Below are positions 7,821 to 15,338 of a stretch of 18,223 bases of DNA, in pieces. This DNA comes from CAYPZU01 sp964415395 (lineage in GTDB: Bacteria > Chlamydiota > Chlamydiia > Chlamydiales > SM23-39), in assembly GCA_964415395.1 (NCBI GenBank), contig CAYPZU010000044.1, forward strand, positions 1-18,223. Reading direction: 5' to 3'. Each line of letters starts with the position of its first letter. Position 1 is the stretch's first letter. The notes under the pieces are model-generated. The model had not been told where the DNA came from and did not search any database. It saw only the letters and a program-made list of their open reading frames with translations. A program made the translations under genes and the position numbers.

Positions 7821-8260
7821 AAGGGAAGCCACTCGAAGCCCGGAAAGCTCATATCGCCTCCCAAATCGCCTGTGATGAAAACAAACATCACGAGCAGCGC
7901 AAGGATGAAAAGGTAGAGCTTCCGGTTGGGCCGGCTAGAGAGGAATGCAGCGGACAGGCTCAGCAAAAGCGTCCCGAGTCCGAACAGCCTGTGAAGCCAT
8001 AAAGTCCCTCCGAAAGGGATCTCTCTTCCTTCCGCTAAAAGCAAACCCGCCATCGCAGTAGGAATCGCCGCAAGCGCAGCAGCCCAGAGCAAAAAGCTGG
8101 CTGTAAATGCGAAGCGTTCGTCCTTTTTCCAAATATAGAGCAGTTCCGCCGCAGCGGCCAAAAGAGCCGAGGCGATCGGAAAATGGAGAAAGAGAAAATG
8201 GAACATCCCCAGCCAATGGACAAACCCGGAAGAATGTTCTCCTGCATGAGCCAGTATCAT
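7817..8260 (-). CDS. DUF2231-like integral membrane protein
   Basis: A 147-residue inner-membrane protein with four predicted hydrophobic segments (roughly residues 17-43, 52-78, 87-110 and 115-134). The N-terminal part has His-rich features typical of DUF2231-type proteins: AHAGEHSSGFVHW, then FHFLFLHFPIA (the HFPIA-like signature), and later LWLHRLFG. Such conserved membrane histidines suggest metal or haem contact, but the function is not known. I chose the ATG at 8260 because GAGGGA lies four bases upstream; the reading frame is open up to 8329, but that extension runs into the palindromic element. The gene is divergent from the metal ATPase at 8478, so a linked role in metal homeostasis is plausible (inference). 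Its stop (rc of 7817-7819) overlaps the stop of the convergent gene. Confidence 0.75.
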   Translation of the reverse strand: MILAHAGEHSSGFVHWLGMFHFLFLHFPIASALLAAAAELLYIWKKDERFAFTASFLLWAAALAAIPTAMAGLLLAEGREIPFGGTLWLHRLFGLGTLLLSLSAAFLSSRPNRKLYLFILALLVMFVFITGDLGGDMSFPGFEWLPF

Positions 8261-8292
8261 ATTTCCCTCTTTATCCTTTTGCCCCCCTTCTG

Positions 8293-8310
8293 TATACACA
8301 AATAACATGA
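8293..8310 (+). repeat. left 18-bp arm of perfect inverted repeat
   Basis: TATACACAAATAACATGA, the exact reverse complement of 8450-8467. It ends 33 bases upstream of the DUF2231 start; on the minus strand its TGTATA could serve as a -10-like hexamer with a leader of about 25 bases. Confidence 0.9.
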
Positions 8311-8449
8311 CGGGGCGGGAATTTGGCAAGGAGACGCCCTGAATTTAAGCCAGGCTTTGCCGGCGCCGAAGCAGCTAAACTTAAAAAGTTTAGCGATGCA
8401 GGCGAGTCTCAAATTCAGTGGCCGTCCGACGCAGCTAAAAACCGATTCT

Positions 8450-8467
8450 TCATGTTATTTGTGTATA
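8450..8467 (-). repeat. right 18-bp arm of perfect inverted repeat
   Basis: TCATGTTATTTGTGTATA on the plus strand. It stops 10 bases before the ATPase ATG (8478). Its TGTGTATAAAG would make a -10-like element giving a near-leaderless transcript; no good -35 is visible, so the promoter reading is weak. Confidence 0.9.
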
Positions 8468-8477
8468 AAGTGAAATC

Positions 8478-10328
8478 ATGCTTCGGAAGATCTTCTTTTT
8501 CGTTAAAAACTATCCCATCCCGGCGTTCGCTTTTTCAGGTCTTCTCCTCGGCGTTATTTTTAAATTGGCCCTCGATCGACCCGACCTTAGCTACTGGATC
8601 TGGTATGCGACGCTCGCCCTCGGCGGGCTTCCCATCGTCTATAAAACGACCCGCGGCATGCTCCGCGGCCATTTCGCTTCCGACGTCGTCGCCATGCTTG
8701 CCATCGTCACCGCCGTCTTTATGGATCAGGCGTTCGCAGGCTGCGTCATCGTCCTGATGCAATCAGGCGGAGAAGCTCTCGAAGATTTCGGCCTCCGCAG
8801 AGCAACCTCTTCGCTTGAAACGCTCATTGCCCGCGCGCCCCGGATCGCCTACCGGAAAACCGGAGACAGCCTGGAACGAATCGACATCGCGGAAATCCAG
8901 ATCGGCGACACCCTCGTCGTCCGCTCCGGCGACCTCATCCCTGTCGACGGAACGATCTCTCAAGGGATCGCTGAAATCGACGAATCGGCAGTCACCGGCG
9001 AGCCGCTGGCCCGCAGCAAAACCGCCGGCGACGCCGTCTTGAGCGGCAGCATCGACGTCAACGGCACCTTCCAGATGCGCGCCGACAAAATCAGCCAGGA
9101 AAGCCAGTACGCCAAAATCATCGACCTAGTCCGAAAAGCCCAAGAAGAAAAAGCGCCCATCCAAAGACTCGCCGACCGCTACGCCGTCTTTTTCACTCCG
9201 CTCACCCTCTTCATGGCCGCTCTTGGCTACCTTCTGACCCGCGATCCCACCACCATCCTCGCCGTCCTTGTCGTCGCCACCCCCTGCCCTCTTATCCTCG
9301 CCACGCCGCTCGCCGTCTTAAGCGGCATCAATAAAGCGGCCGAACTCGGCATCATCGTCAAGGGGGGCACGCCGATGGAGCAGATCGCAACGCCGAAGGC
9401 CGCCGCCTTCGACAAAACCGGCACCATCACCTTCGGCACTCCCTTCGTCGAAGAGATCGTTCCCTTCAACAGCGAAACGGCTCAAGAGCTCCTCTTCAAA
9501 GCCGCCGTCATCGAACAGTTCTCCTCCCACTCGGTCGCCAAAGCGATCGTCGACAAAGGACTCGACCAATTCAAAACGCTTCCGCTCCCCGCCCACTCCT
9601 CGGAATTTCCCGGACGGGGCGTCAAAGGAGAGATCGACAGCGACCAGTTCATCATCGGCTCCTACAACTTCCTCAAAGCGGAACTCGGCCCTCACTGCTT
9701 CGACAAAACACAGCCCACCATCGACCGCTACTACAAACAGGAAAAAGTGCTCGTCTACATCGCCAAAAATGGGACGTGCATCGGCTTCGTCGTCTTAAGC
9801 GACCGGATCCGTCCGGGCATCCCGGGCATGGTCCAGAAACTTCATGAACTGGGCGTGAAAGAAGTGCTCATGCTGACCGGCGATGGGAAACGCAACGCCG
9901 AAATCATCGCCCGCCAGGCAGGCATCGGCAAATTCGAATCGGAACTGCTCCCCGACCAGAAAGTCGCCATCGTTGAAAAGCTCGAAAAAGCCTATGGTTC
10001 CGTCCTCATGGTCGGCGACGGGATCAACGACGCGCCCGCGCTCGCCACCGCTACCGTCGGCATCGCTATGGGCGCCTACGGCAGCGCTATTTCCGCCGAG
10101 ACCGCCGACATCGTCCTCCTTGAAGACGACCCGACGAAGGTCGCCGACGCCATTTCTGTCGGCAAGCGGATGCTCTACATCGCAAAACAAAGCATCTCGA
10201 TCGGCATCGGCCTCAGCTTTCTTCTGATGTGCATCGCCTGCACCGGCGCGATCCAGCCCGCCGTCGGCGCGCTGCTCCAGGAAATCATCGACGTCGCCGT
10301 CATTCTCAACGCGCTGCGCGCCCGCTAA
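8478..10328 (+). CDS. P1B-type heavy-metal-translocating P-type ATPase
   Basis: A 616-residue ATP-driven metal cation pump of the inner membrane, probably an exporter. All catalytic landmarks are visible: actuator TGE (173-175), the phosphorylated Asp312 in DKTGT, and the hinge GDGINDAP (513-520). The membrane metal site reads ATPCPLILATP, with T268-P269-C270, i.e. the TPC rather than CPC form, so copper specificity should not be assumed. The nucleotide-binding-domain motif that is usually SxHP reads SSHSVAKA, with Ser replacing Pro. There is no N-terminal CxxC metal-binding domain; the protein begins directly with membrane segments (about 12-30, 37-55, 66-93). Further segments lie near 232-285 and at the C-terminus. 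Spacing to the palindromic element is 10 bp and the ribosome binding site is weak. It is divergent from the DUF2231 gene. Confidence 0.92.
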   Translation: MLRKIFFFVKNYPIPAFAFSGLLLGVIFKLALDRPDLSYWIWYATLALGGLPIVYKTTRGMLRGHFASDVVAMLAIVTAVFMDQAFAGCVIVLMQSGGEALEDFGLRRATSSLETLIARAPRIAYRKTGDSLERIDIAEIQIGDTLVVRSGDLIPVDGTISQGIAEIDESAVTGEPLARSKTAGDAVLSGSIDVNGTFQMRADKISQESQYAKIIDLVRKAQEEKAPIQRLADRYAVFFTPLTLFMAALGYLLTRDPTTILAVLVVATPCPLILATPLAVLSGINKAAELGIIVKGGTPMEQIATPKAAAFDKTGTITFGTPFVEEIVPFNSETAQELLFKAAVIEQFSSHSVAKAIVDKGLDQFKTLPLPAHSSEFPGRGVKGEIDSDQFIIGSYNFLKAELGPHCFDKTQPTIDRYYKQEKVLVYIAKNGTCIGFVVLSDRIRPGIPGMVQKLHELGVKEVLMLTGDGKRNAEIIARQAGIGKFESELLPDQKVAIVEKLEKAYGSVLMVGDGINDAPALATATVGIAMGAYGSAISAETADIVLLEDDPTKVADAISVGKRMLYIAKQSISIGIGLSFLLMCIACTGAIQPAVGALLQEIIDVAVILNALRAR

Positions 10329-10377
10329 AAAACAGAGAGAAAAGCTGGGGGTTGGCTGCGGCTGCGATCAATCGATC
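10329..10377 (+). terminator. possible weak terminator after the metal ATPase
   Basis: GATCAATCGATC (a short stem of four pairs) is followed by TTTTCTATTTTT at about 10375-10389. The stem is too weak for confidence; termination here is only a possibility. Confidence 0.2.
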
Positions 10378-10389
10378 TTTTCTATTTTT

Positions 10390-10465
10390 ATCCTGTTAGA
10401 TCCTGCCGATCCTGTTATTTATTTTCAGCGCGTTTCGCGCCTCTGTGTCTCTGTGGCGGATCTCC
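10390..10465. repeat. short degenerate repeat block (ATCCTGTT units, hairpin, CTCTGTG units)
   Basis: Three near-tandem units, ATCCTGTTAG, ATCCTGCCG and ATCCTGTTATT (10390-10420), are followed by a perfect hairpin GCGCG-TTT-CGCGC (10428-10440) and by CTCTGTGT/CTCTGTGG (10441-10456). No gene lies here. The reverse complement AACAGGATCGGCAGGATCT resembles the outer edge of the GxxExxY element (AACAGGATTCGCAAGATCG at 820-838), suggesting a related dispersed repeat. On the minus strand the hairpin lies just after the glycosyltransferase gene and could help end its transcript. Confidence 0.45.
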
Positions 10466-10477
10466 CCCCCCTTCAGA

Positions 10478-11395
10478 CTACTGATTGAAGTGGCGGTAGC
10501 GCGTGTCGGAATTGGTTTCATACGCGGTTACAACATCGCGCTTGATCTCGAACATCCGGATCCCCGGAATCAGCGCCGCTTCCTGGTCGTAAGGAAGAAA
10601 ATTGTTCCTCTCCCGATAGAAATCGAGAATCCTTTTTATGCCGCAGCGCCGGTAAATGATCGAATGAGCCCGCATTCGGCTTCCGATCTTGCGGAGATTC
10701 GGGCTTATATCCTGATGCTGCGCCAAAAAGTCGACGTTGCGATACGGCATGTCGGGGCGCCACATCCAGGGGATCTGCGAAGCGATTTCTTTTGTCCGGT
10801 CCACTTCGAGAGCCATCGGGTCGGTGTAGAGCATATCCCACCCTTCTTTGCCCACAAGAGAGTCGAGCTCTTCAATGAGAAGCGCCAGATGGCGGGGATC
10901 TTCCGGAAGAGAAAAATCGTCTTCGAGGATCCAGATGGTTTCATATCCCGAATCATAAGCGTCTTGGAGCGCCGAAAGATGGGCGAGCGTGCAGCCGATC
11001 GTCCCCTTCACCGTCCAACCCGAAAAACAGGCCGTTCCATAGGAGGCGCCGCCGAGATAGATGAATTCTGGCTTTCCCATTTTTTCTGGAGGGAACACCA
11101 TCACATGCTCTTTGCCGGTCCACATCCCATGCTGAAACTTCAGGCCGATCTCATTGAGCTCATCGGGTAAAAGACTCCATCCGTAGATGCCGGGAAACCG
11201 CTGCGGGATGATCCCGAACGGAAGGAGGAGATCCGCCGAGCGGTTCCACCGCTCCGGCCTCTGATCGAGATTGATCAGGTAGATCAAGTCGATCGGCTCA
11301 AAGGAAGCGCACACCTTGAAGGGATCGAGTTTCCGATAATGATCCTCGATCCCGGCAAAACAGAAACAGGCCCAAAGTAGAGCGGCCCATCGCAT
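10478..11395 (-). CDS. GT25-family glycosyltransferase with N-terminal signal-like segment
   Basis: A 305-residue glycosyltransferase resembling family GT25 (LPS/LOS galactosyltransferases and eukaryotic collagen galactosyltransferases). Seen in order: IYLINLDQRPERW (38-50), the nucleotide-sugar-binding start typical of GT25; GCTLAHLSALQDA (134-146); and WILEDDF (155-161), carrying the acidic EDD expected to bind metal. Length is near the family norm. The N-terminus (MRWAALLWACFCFAGIED) looks like a cleavable signal peptide, unusual because bacterial LPS enzymes of this family act in the cytoplasm; the product may work in the periplasm or be exported. It overlaps the upstream gene by one base (TGATG), so it is the second gene of a coupled pair. 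Donor and acceptor cannot be read from the sequence. Confidence 0.82.
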   Translation of the reverse strand: MRWAALLWACFCFAGIEDHYRKLDPFKVCASFEPIDLIYLINLDQRPERWNRSADLLLPFGIIPQRFPGIYGWSLLPDELNEIGLKFQHGMWTGKEHVMVFPPEKMGKPEFIYLGGASYGTACFSGWTVKGTIGCTLAHLSALQDAYDSGYETIWILEDDFSLPEDPRHLALLIEELDSLVGKEGWDMLYTDPMALEVDRTKEIASQIPWMWRPDMPYRNVDFLAQHQDISPNLRKIGSRMRAHSIIYRRCGIKRILDFYRERNNFLPYDQEAALIPGIRMFEIKRDVVTAYETNSDTRYRHFNQ

Positions 11396-12957
11396 CAGAA
11401 CCCCGCCTGCACAACGCGGAGCGGATCGGCATGCACTCCCGTGATTCCCTCAAAGCAAAGTCCGTTCGTTCCCAAAGCGGTATAATTCTCCTCAGTCGTC
11501 CTCGCGCCGCCGACGTGGTTCACATACTCTCCGACGTGATTGCCCAAAGTGACGTCGGGATCGGAGGCGTTGAAGAGAGAGACGATCCGATCTGGATAGG
11601 CCGCCTTCAGCTGGCTGCTGAGATGGACGACGTCCGTTTTCCGATGGAACAGATTCACGATTTTCCTCAAGTTGGCTACGGCCAGATGATCCCCTGCCGT
11701 CTCGCAGGAACGGATCGTCTCGTCCAAAATGATCTGGAACTCCTCGCCGCTGTAGCCGTTGAACGGCCCTCCCGTGCGGGTCGTCTGGTGGCCCGGATTG
11801 ACGAAGATCCTCTCGAATGGCGCGCCGCCGTGCATAACGGCCCCGAGGAACGCTCTCCAGTAAAGATCGGGGTCTCCGCCCCACACGCCCATCCCCACTG
11901 CCGGGAAGACGACAAATCCACTCTCGGCAGCCAGAAGCGCTGTAGAGAAAGCCTCCCGGACAATATGCCGGTTCGCTGGCGAAGGAGTCGCGTGGATGCC
12001 GCGGATCCCGCAGGCGTTGATCAGCCGGATCGCATCGTTCTCTCCGATATTCCGCTCCCGGATTTTTCCGCTTCCATCCAGAAAAACCCTAAAATCCTCC
12101 CGTTTTACAACAAGAGCTCCCATCTGATAGAACGTCAGGTTCATCAACGATTCCGCCTCTCCTGCATCAACGAATCCAAACCGCGCAAAATCGCGCCGCA
12201 CTTCCCCGATCAGCCTTTGGCAATTCGGCAAAACCGTCTCTGAAAATCTCACAGGGCCTCTCCGCTCGCCCGGCAATGTCACCACCCCGTCCTGAATCAA
12301 CGCCTGTTTCAACGCCTGATAAAACCGTAGCGGCATCATCGGGGAAACGAAGATCTTCTGGCTCTCCAGCGTCTGCTGGATCTCTCCGTAAGACATCCGA
12401 AAAAGGGCGTTACCAAAGACTTCGCCCAAATCAGCCACCTCTCTCGCCCCGGCTCTTCCTCTCTTGCCTGCAGCGGTGAACGCCACCTGGCCGCCTGGAT
12501 CCTGCATGAAAATTCTGTGCCGGATCGCCTCCTGAGGCTGCCGGAAAGCGAAGAGTTCCATCGACCCTGGCTGCGTTGTCGGGTTCGGCCCCAAAAGCGC
12601 CTCGAAGAAGAGATTCGCCGGCCTTGGATTATAGGCGAGCAGAAGATCCGAATAACGGCTTCCCGCGCCGAGCTGGTAGCCCCTGAAGGGCGGCGTCCTC
12701 GCCAAAACCTCCTGAATCCGCGGATCGAGGGCCTGGATTTCAGCCTTTTTCACCCCTCTCGCGCACCGCATCGCGATCTTAAGAGCCAGGACAATCGCCG
12801 GAATGATCAGCGTCGCATAGCTGGCCACTTTCAGCGCCGTAACCCACAAAGGAGAACGTTTCAAATCGAAATAGCCTTCGACGAAATTTTGAACGGCATC
12901 TCTCGCCGAAACGGGATCAGCGACGTAGTGCGGAGTGAAAAAACCTACTGCGGCCAT
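11395..12957 (-). CDS. membrane-anchored protein with macro-domain-like C-terminal region; possible effector
   Basis: A 520-residue protein of unknown function. An N-terminal hydrophobic segment (38-63, ALKVASYATLIIPAIVLALK) resembles the segment common to many Parachlamydia-like proteins, which is my main hint of Chlamydiota. The C-terminal half has a macro-domain-like stretch, FVVFPAVGMGVWGGDPDL (348-365) followed by FERIFVNPGHQ (381-391), reminiscent of the ADP-ribose-binding loop and next strand of macro domains. The last 60 residues contain a Gly/His/Asn-rich block (TLGNHVGEYVNHVGGARTTE, 470-489) that looks conserved. The start is the ATG at 12957, with AGAGG six bases upstream; a TTG at 12963 is less likely. 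It leads an operon with the glycosyltransferase. A type III secreted effector acting on ADP-ribose or ADP-ribosylated proteins is possible but unproven; similarity to macro domains is by eye only. Confidence 0.75.
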   Translation of the reverse strand: MAAVGFFTPHYVADPVSARDAVQNFVEGYFDLKRSPLWVTALKVASYATLIIPAIVLALKIAMRCARGVKKAEIQALDPRIQEVLARTPPFRGYQLGAGSRYSDLLLAYNPRPANLFFEALLGPNPTTQPGSMELFAFRQPQEAIRHRIFMQDPGGQVAFTAAGKRGRAGAREVADLGEVFGNALFRMSYGEIQQTLESQKIFVSPMMPLRFYQALKQALIQDGVVTLPGERRGPVRFSETVLPNCQRLIGEVRRDFARFGFVDAGEAESLMNLTFYQMGALVVKREDFRVFLDGSGKIRERNIGENDAIRLINACGIRGIHATPSPANRHIVREAFSTALLAAESGFVVFPAVGMGVWGGDPDLYWRAFLGAVMHGGAPFERIFVNPGHQTTRTGGPFNGYSGEEFQIILDETIRSCETAGDHLAVANLRKIVNLFHRKTDVVHLSSQLKAAYPDRIVSLFNASDPDVTLGNHVGEYVNHVGGARTTEENYTALGTNGLCFEGITGVHADPLRVVQAGF

Positions 12958-13002
12958 GCGCAACCTCTTTTTTTGAGGCGTAGAATTTATTCCTCCCTTC
13001 GA

Positions 13003-13031
13003 TTGAACGCAACTCCGATTTTACAAATTAA
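13003..13031 (+). promoter_or_regulatory. possible sigma70-like promoter for the protease-amidase operon
   Basis: TTGAAC (13003-13008), a 17-base spacer, then AATTAA (13026-13031) in the AT-richer 115-bp gap between the divergent genes. The -10 match is poor. It lies about 40 bases before the protease ATG. The same gap must also hold the promoter of the minus-strand operon. Confidence 0.3.
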
Positions 13032-13072
13032 AGCGCATCCCTTACTGTGCAGCAAAACAGACAAGGCAAACA

Positions 13073-14269
13073 ATGTTCCTCCTCGCCTCCCAATGCGCGA
13101 ATGTCGCCGTCCCCGAACCCAGCGAACTCGCGATGCAGTATTACCAAAGCGGCAACATGCTCTGGATCATCGGCTGGATCTGGGCGCTCGCAATTCCGTG
13201 CCTCTTCCTCTTCACACCGCTCAGCGTCCGCCTTTCGAACCTGGCCAAACGGTTAAGCTCCAACTGGTACCTCTCCCTCTGCGTCTACCTGATCTTTTTC
13301 CTCGCGATCTTCTCGGCGCTCAATTTCCCGCTCGACTTCTACGCTGACTACATCCGCGAACACGCCTACGGCCTTTCGACGCAAAGCTTCGGAAGATGGA
13401 TCGGCAACTGGGGCAAATCGTTCCTCATCCTCCTCGTCGCCTCTCTCGCCTTCGTCTGGATTTTTTACTGGCTGATGAGAAAAAGTCCCAAGCGCTGGTG
13501 GCTCTATGCTACGTTTGCCAGCATCGCGATCAGCTTTTTCGGCCTCTTCATCCAGCCGCTCTTCATCGACCCTCTCTTCAACCAGTTCGGGCCGATGAAA
13601 GACAAAGTTCTCGAAAAGCAGATCCTCGACCTCGCCGCCCGCGCCGGCATCAAAGAGGGGCGCGTCTTCGAAGTGGACAAGAGCCAGGACACGACCCGCG
13701 AGAACGCCTACGTCAACGGCATCGGCCCTTCGATGCAGATCGTCCTCTGGGACACGCTCATCAAGAAAGAGACGCCGCGCCAGGTCCTCTCCGTCATGGG
13801 GCATGAAATGGGACACTACGTCCTCCATCACATGTGGTGGTCGCTCCTCTATTTCTCCCTCACTTCTTTCGTCCTCTTTTACTTCCTTTTCAAAGCCGGA
13901 ACCCGCCTCGCGCCCCGATTCCGCATTCCCCACCTCTCCGACATCGCCTCTTTCCCGCTCCTGCTCCTGCTGGTCAACCTCTTTTCTTTCGTTACGCTTC
14001 CCCTGAACAACTACTTTTCCCGCACCCTCGAACACAACGCCGACACTTTCGGCATCGAGATCACCCAGGACAACCAGGCAGCCGGCGAGAGTTTCGCCCA
14101 GATCGTCAACTCCGATCTGATCAATCCCCGCCCGGGCCCGCTCTACGTCTTCTTCCGCGCCACCCATCCGCCTGTGGGCAGCCGGATCGACTTCTTCAAT
14201 ACCTATTGCCCCTGGACTGAAGGCAAACCGCTGAAATATGGACGTTTTTTTAAAGAGGATGCCCCATGA
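13073..14269 (+). CDS. M48-family membrane zinc metalloprotease (Ste24-like)
   Basis: A 398-residue integral membrane metallopeptidase of the Ste24/CAAX-prenyl-protease-1 type, close to the usual ~400-residue length. The zinc site is visible: HEMGH at 244-248 (ligands H244 and H248, catalytic E245) and the third ligand E320 in EHNADTFG. Several membrane segments surround it (about 28-50, 64-88, 112-134, 141-165, 256-275, 292-312), and RATHPPVGSRIDF near the C-terminus is the typical closing motif. Bacterial members are generally thought to act in inner-membrane protein quality control; prenylated substrates are not expected here. The start has AAGG six bases upstream. The stop overlaps the following amidase start (ATGA), so the two are probably made together. 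Confidence 0.9.
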   Translation: MFLLASQCANVAVPEPSELAMQYYQSGNMLWIIGWIWALAIPCLFLFTPLSVRLSNLAKRLSSNWYLSLCVYLIFFLAIFSALNFPLDFYADYIREHAYGLSTQSFGRWIGNWGKSFLILLVASLAFVWIFYWLMRKSPKRWWLYATFASIAISFFGLFIQPLFIDPLFNQFGPMKDKVLEKQILDLAARAGIKEGRVFEVDKSQDTTRENAYVNGIGPSMQIVLWDTLIKKETPRQVLSVMGHEMGHYVLHHMWWSLLYFSLTSFVLFYFLFKAGTRLAPRFRIPHLSDIASFPLLLLLVNLFSFVTLPLNNYFSRTLEHNADTFGIEITQDNQAAGESFAQIVNSDLINPRPGPLYVFFRATHPPVGSRIDFFNTYCPWTEGKPLKYGRFFKEDAP

Positions 14270-15330
14270 AGAAACTCGCCGCCGCCCTGCTCTGGACTGC
14301 CTCGGCCTTTGCCTGCACCGAGATCAAACTGATTGCCAAAGACGGCTCTGTCGTCCACGGGAGAACGGCCGAATTCGGAGTGAAAATCGATTTCTCGCTC
14401 CTTGAAATTCCCCGCAACTACGCCTTCACCGGCTCCACTCCCTCAGGCGCCGGCATGAGCTACACGTCGAAATACGGGGCCATCGGCGTCATGGCTTTCG
14501 ACACTCCTGGCGTGATGGACGGCCTGAATGAAAAAGGGCTCGCCGTAGGAGTGTTCTACTTTCCGAACTACGCTGAATACGCCGAGATCACCGATGAAAA
14601 TATCTCCCAGGCCCTCTCCCCGATCGACTTTTCCAACTGGCTCCTCACCCAGTTTGCCTCGGTCGATGAGATCCCCGAAGCCCTCGCTGGCGTTGTAATC
14701 GCCCCGACAGTCATCAACGGCTGGGGCCCTACCCCGCCGCCCTTCCACTACATCGTGATCGACAAAACAGGCAAGAGCCTCGTCATCGAACCGATCGGCG
14801 GCAAGCTCATCGTCCACGAAAACCCGCTCGGCATCATCACCAATTCGCCCACCTTCGACTGGCACATGACCCACCTCACCCAATTCATCAATCTGACGCC
14901 CTACAACGTCTCTCCCATTACAGCGGGCGGCGTGAAGTTCATTCCTTTCGGGGAAGGCTCAGGTCTCGTCGGCCTTCCCGGCGACTTTTCTCCTCCGTCC
15001 CGCTTCGTCCGCGCCGCGATTTTCTCCCTCACCGCGATCCCCTCCCCCACCTCTCCTGAATCGGTTCTTCAGGCGTTCCACATCTTAAACCAGTTCGACA
15101 TCCCGCTCGGCGCGATCCGCTCCGTCGAGCACGGCGTCACCTATACCGACCAGACGCTCGCCACCACGGTCCGCGATCCGCAGACGCTCCGCTACTACTT
15201 CCGCACCTATGAAGACCAGTCGATCAAGATGGCCGACTTGAACAAGTTCGACCTGAACGCGCCAAAGCTGAAGCGGACAGCGATTACGGGAAAACAGCCG
15301 ATCCAGGATATCTCCGGATCCCTGAAATAA
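14266..15330 (+). CDS. exported choloylglycine hydrolase / penicillin V acylase family amidase
   Basis: A 354-residue N-terminal-nucleophile hydrolase that cleaves amide bonds in substrates such as bile salts, penicillin V or N-acyl-homoserine lactones. MKKLAAALLWTASAFA is a clear signal peptide and cleavage would expose Cys17, the expected catalytic nucleophile (AFA|CTEIKL). HGRTAEF places R33 sixteen residues on, as in the family; E36 occupies the position usually held by Asp. TNSPTFDWH supplies Asn193, another active-site residue. The location is periplasmic (or exported). It resembles the Gram-negative periplasmic branch more than gut bile salt hydrolases. Translation is coupled to the M48 protease by ATGA; what joins the two functionally is not known. 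Acid-ceramidase-like activity is a further possibility. Confidence 0.87.
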   Translation: MKKLAAALLWTASAFACTEIKLIAKDGSVVHGRTAEFGVKIDFSLLEIPRNYAFTGSTPSGAGMSYTSKYGAIGVMAFDTPGVMDGLNEKGLAVGVFYFPNYAEYAEITDENISQALSPIDFSNWLLTQFASVDEIPEALAGVVIAPTVINGWGPTPPPFHYIVIDKTGKSLVIEPIGGKLIVHENPLGIITNSPTFDWHMTHLTQFINLTPYNVSPITAGGVKFIPFGEGSGLVGLPGDFSPPSRFVRAAIFSLTAIPSPTSPESVLQAFHILNQFDIPLGAIRSVEHGVTYTDQTLATTVRDPQTLRYYFRTYEDQSIKMADLNKFDLNAPKLKRTAITGKQPIQDISGSLK

Positions 15331-15338
15331 CCGATCTC

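Larger units (their letters stand above)
8293..8467. other. long imperfect palindromic element between divergent genes
   Basis: A nested set of inverted repeats. Outer arms at 8293-8310 and 8450-8467 are 18 bp and perfect; middle arms CTGAATTT (8339-8346) and AAATTCAG (8411-8418) are perfect over 8 bp and lie at similar depths; a central hairpin at 8374-8394 has a 9-bp perfect stem (GCTAAACTT / AAGTTTAGC) and an AAA loop. A direct repeat, GCAGCTAAA, occurs at 8371-8379 and 8431-8439. The outer ends can be read as TIRs beside TA dinucleotides, which would fit a small MITE with TA target duplication. Alternatively the two arms are duplicated control sites for the two divergent genes, or ends of an invertible segment. 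No convincing gene lies inside. Confidence 0.6.

Noticed and set aside
8261..8329. N-terminal extension of the DUF2231-like gene
   Set aside because: The ATG at 8260 has a strong GAGGGA site, and the extension reads through the palindromic arm.
8323..8757. Plus-strand frame through the palindrome into the ATPase
   Set aside because: It is a shifted frame over the ATPase; its MLFVY start mirrors the other strand only because of the inverted repeat.
10445..11170. 241-residue plus-strand frame opposite the glycosyltransferase
   Set aside because: Antisense frame in high-GC coding DNA; the minus-strand protein has clear GT25 motifs.
13253..14167. 304-residue minus-strand frame opposite the M48 protease
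   Set aside because: Extreme Glu/Asp/Val/Gly composition typical of an antisense shadow; the plus-strand gene has the zinc site.
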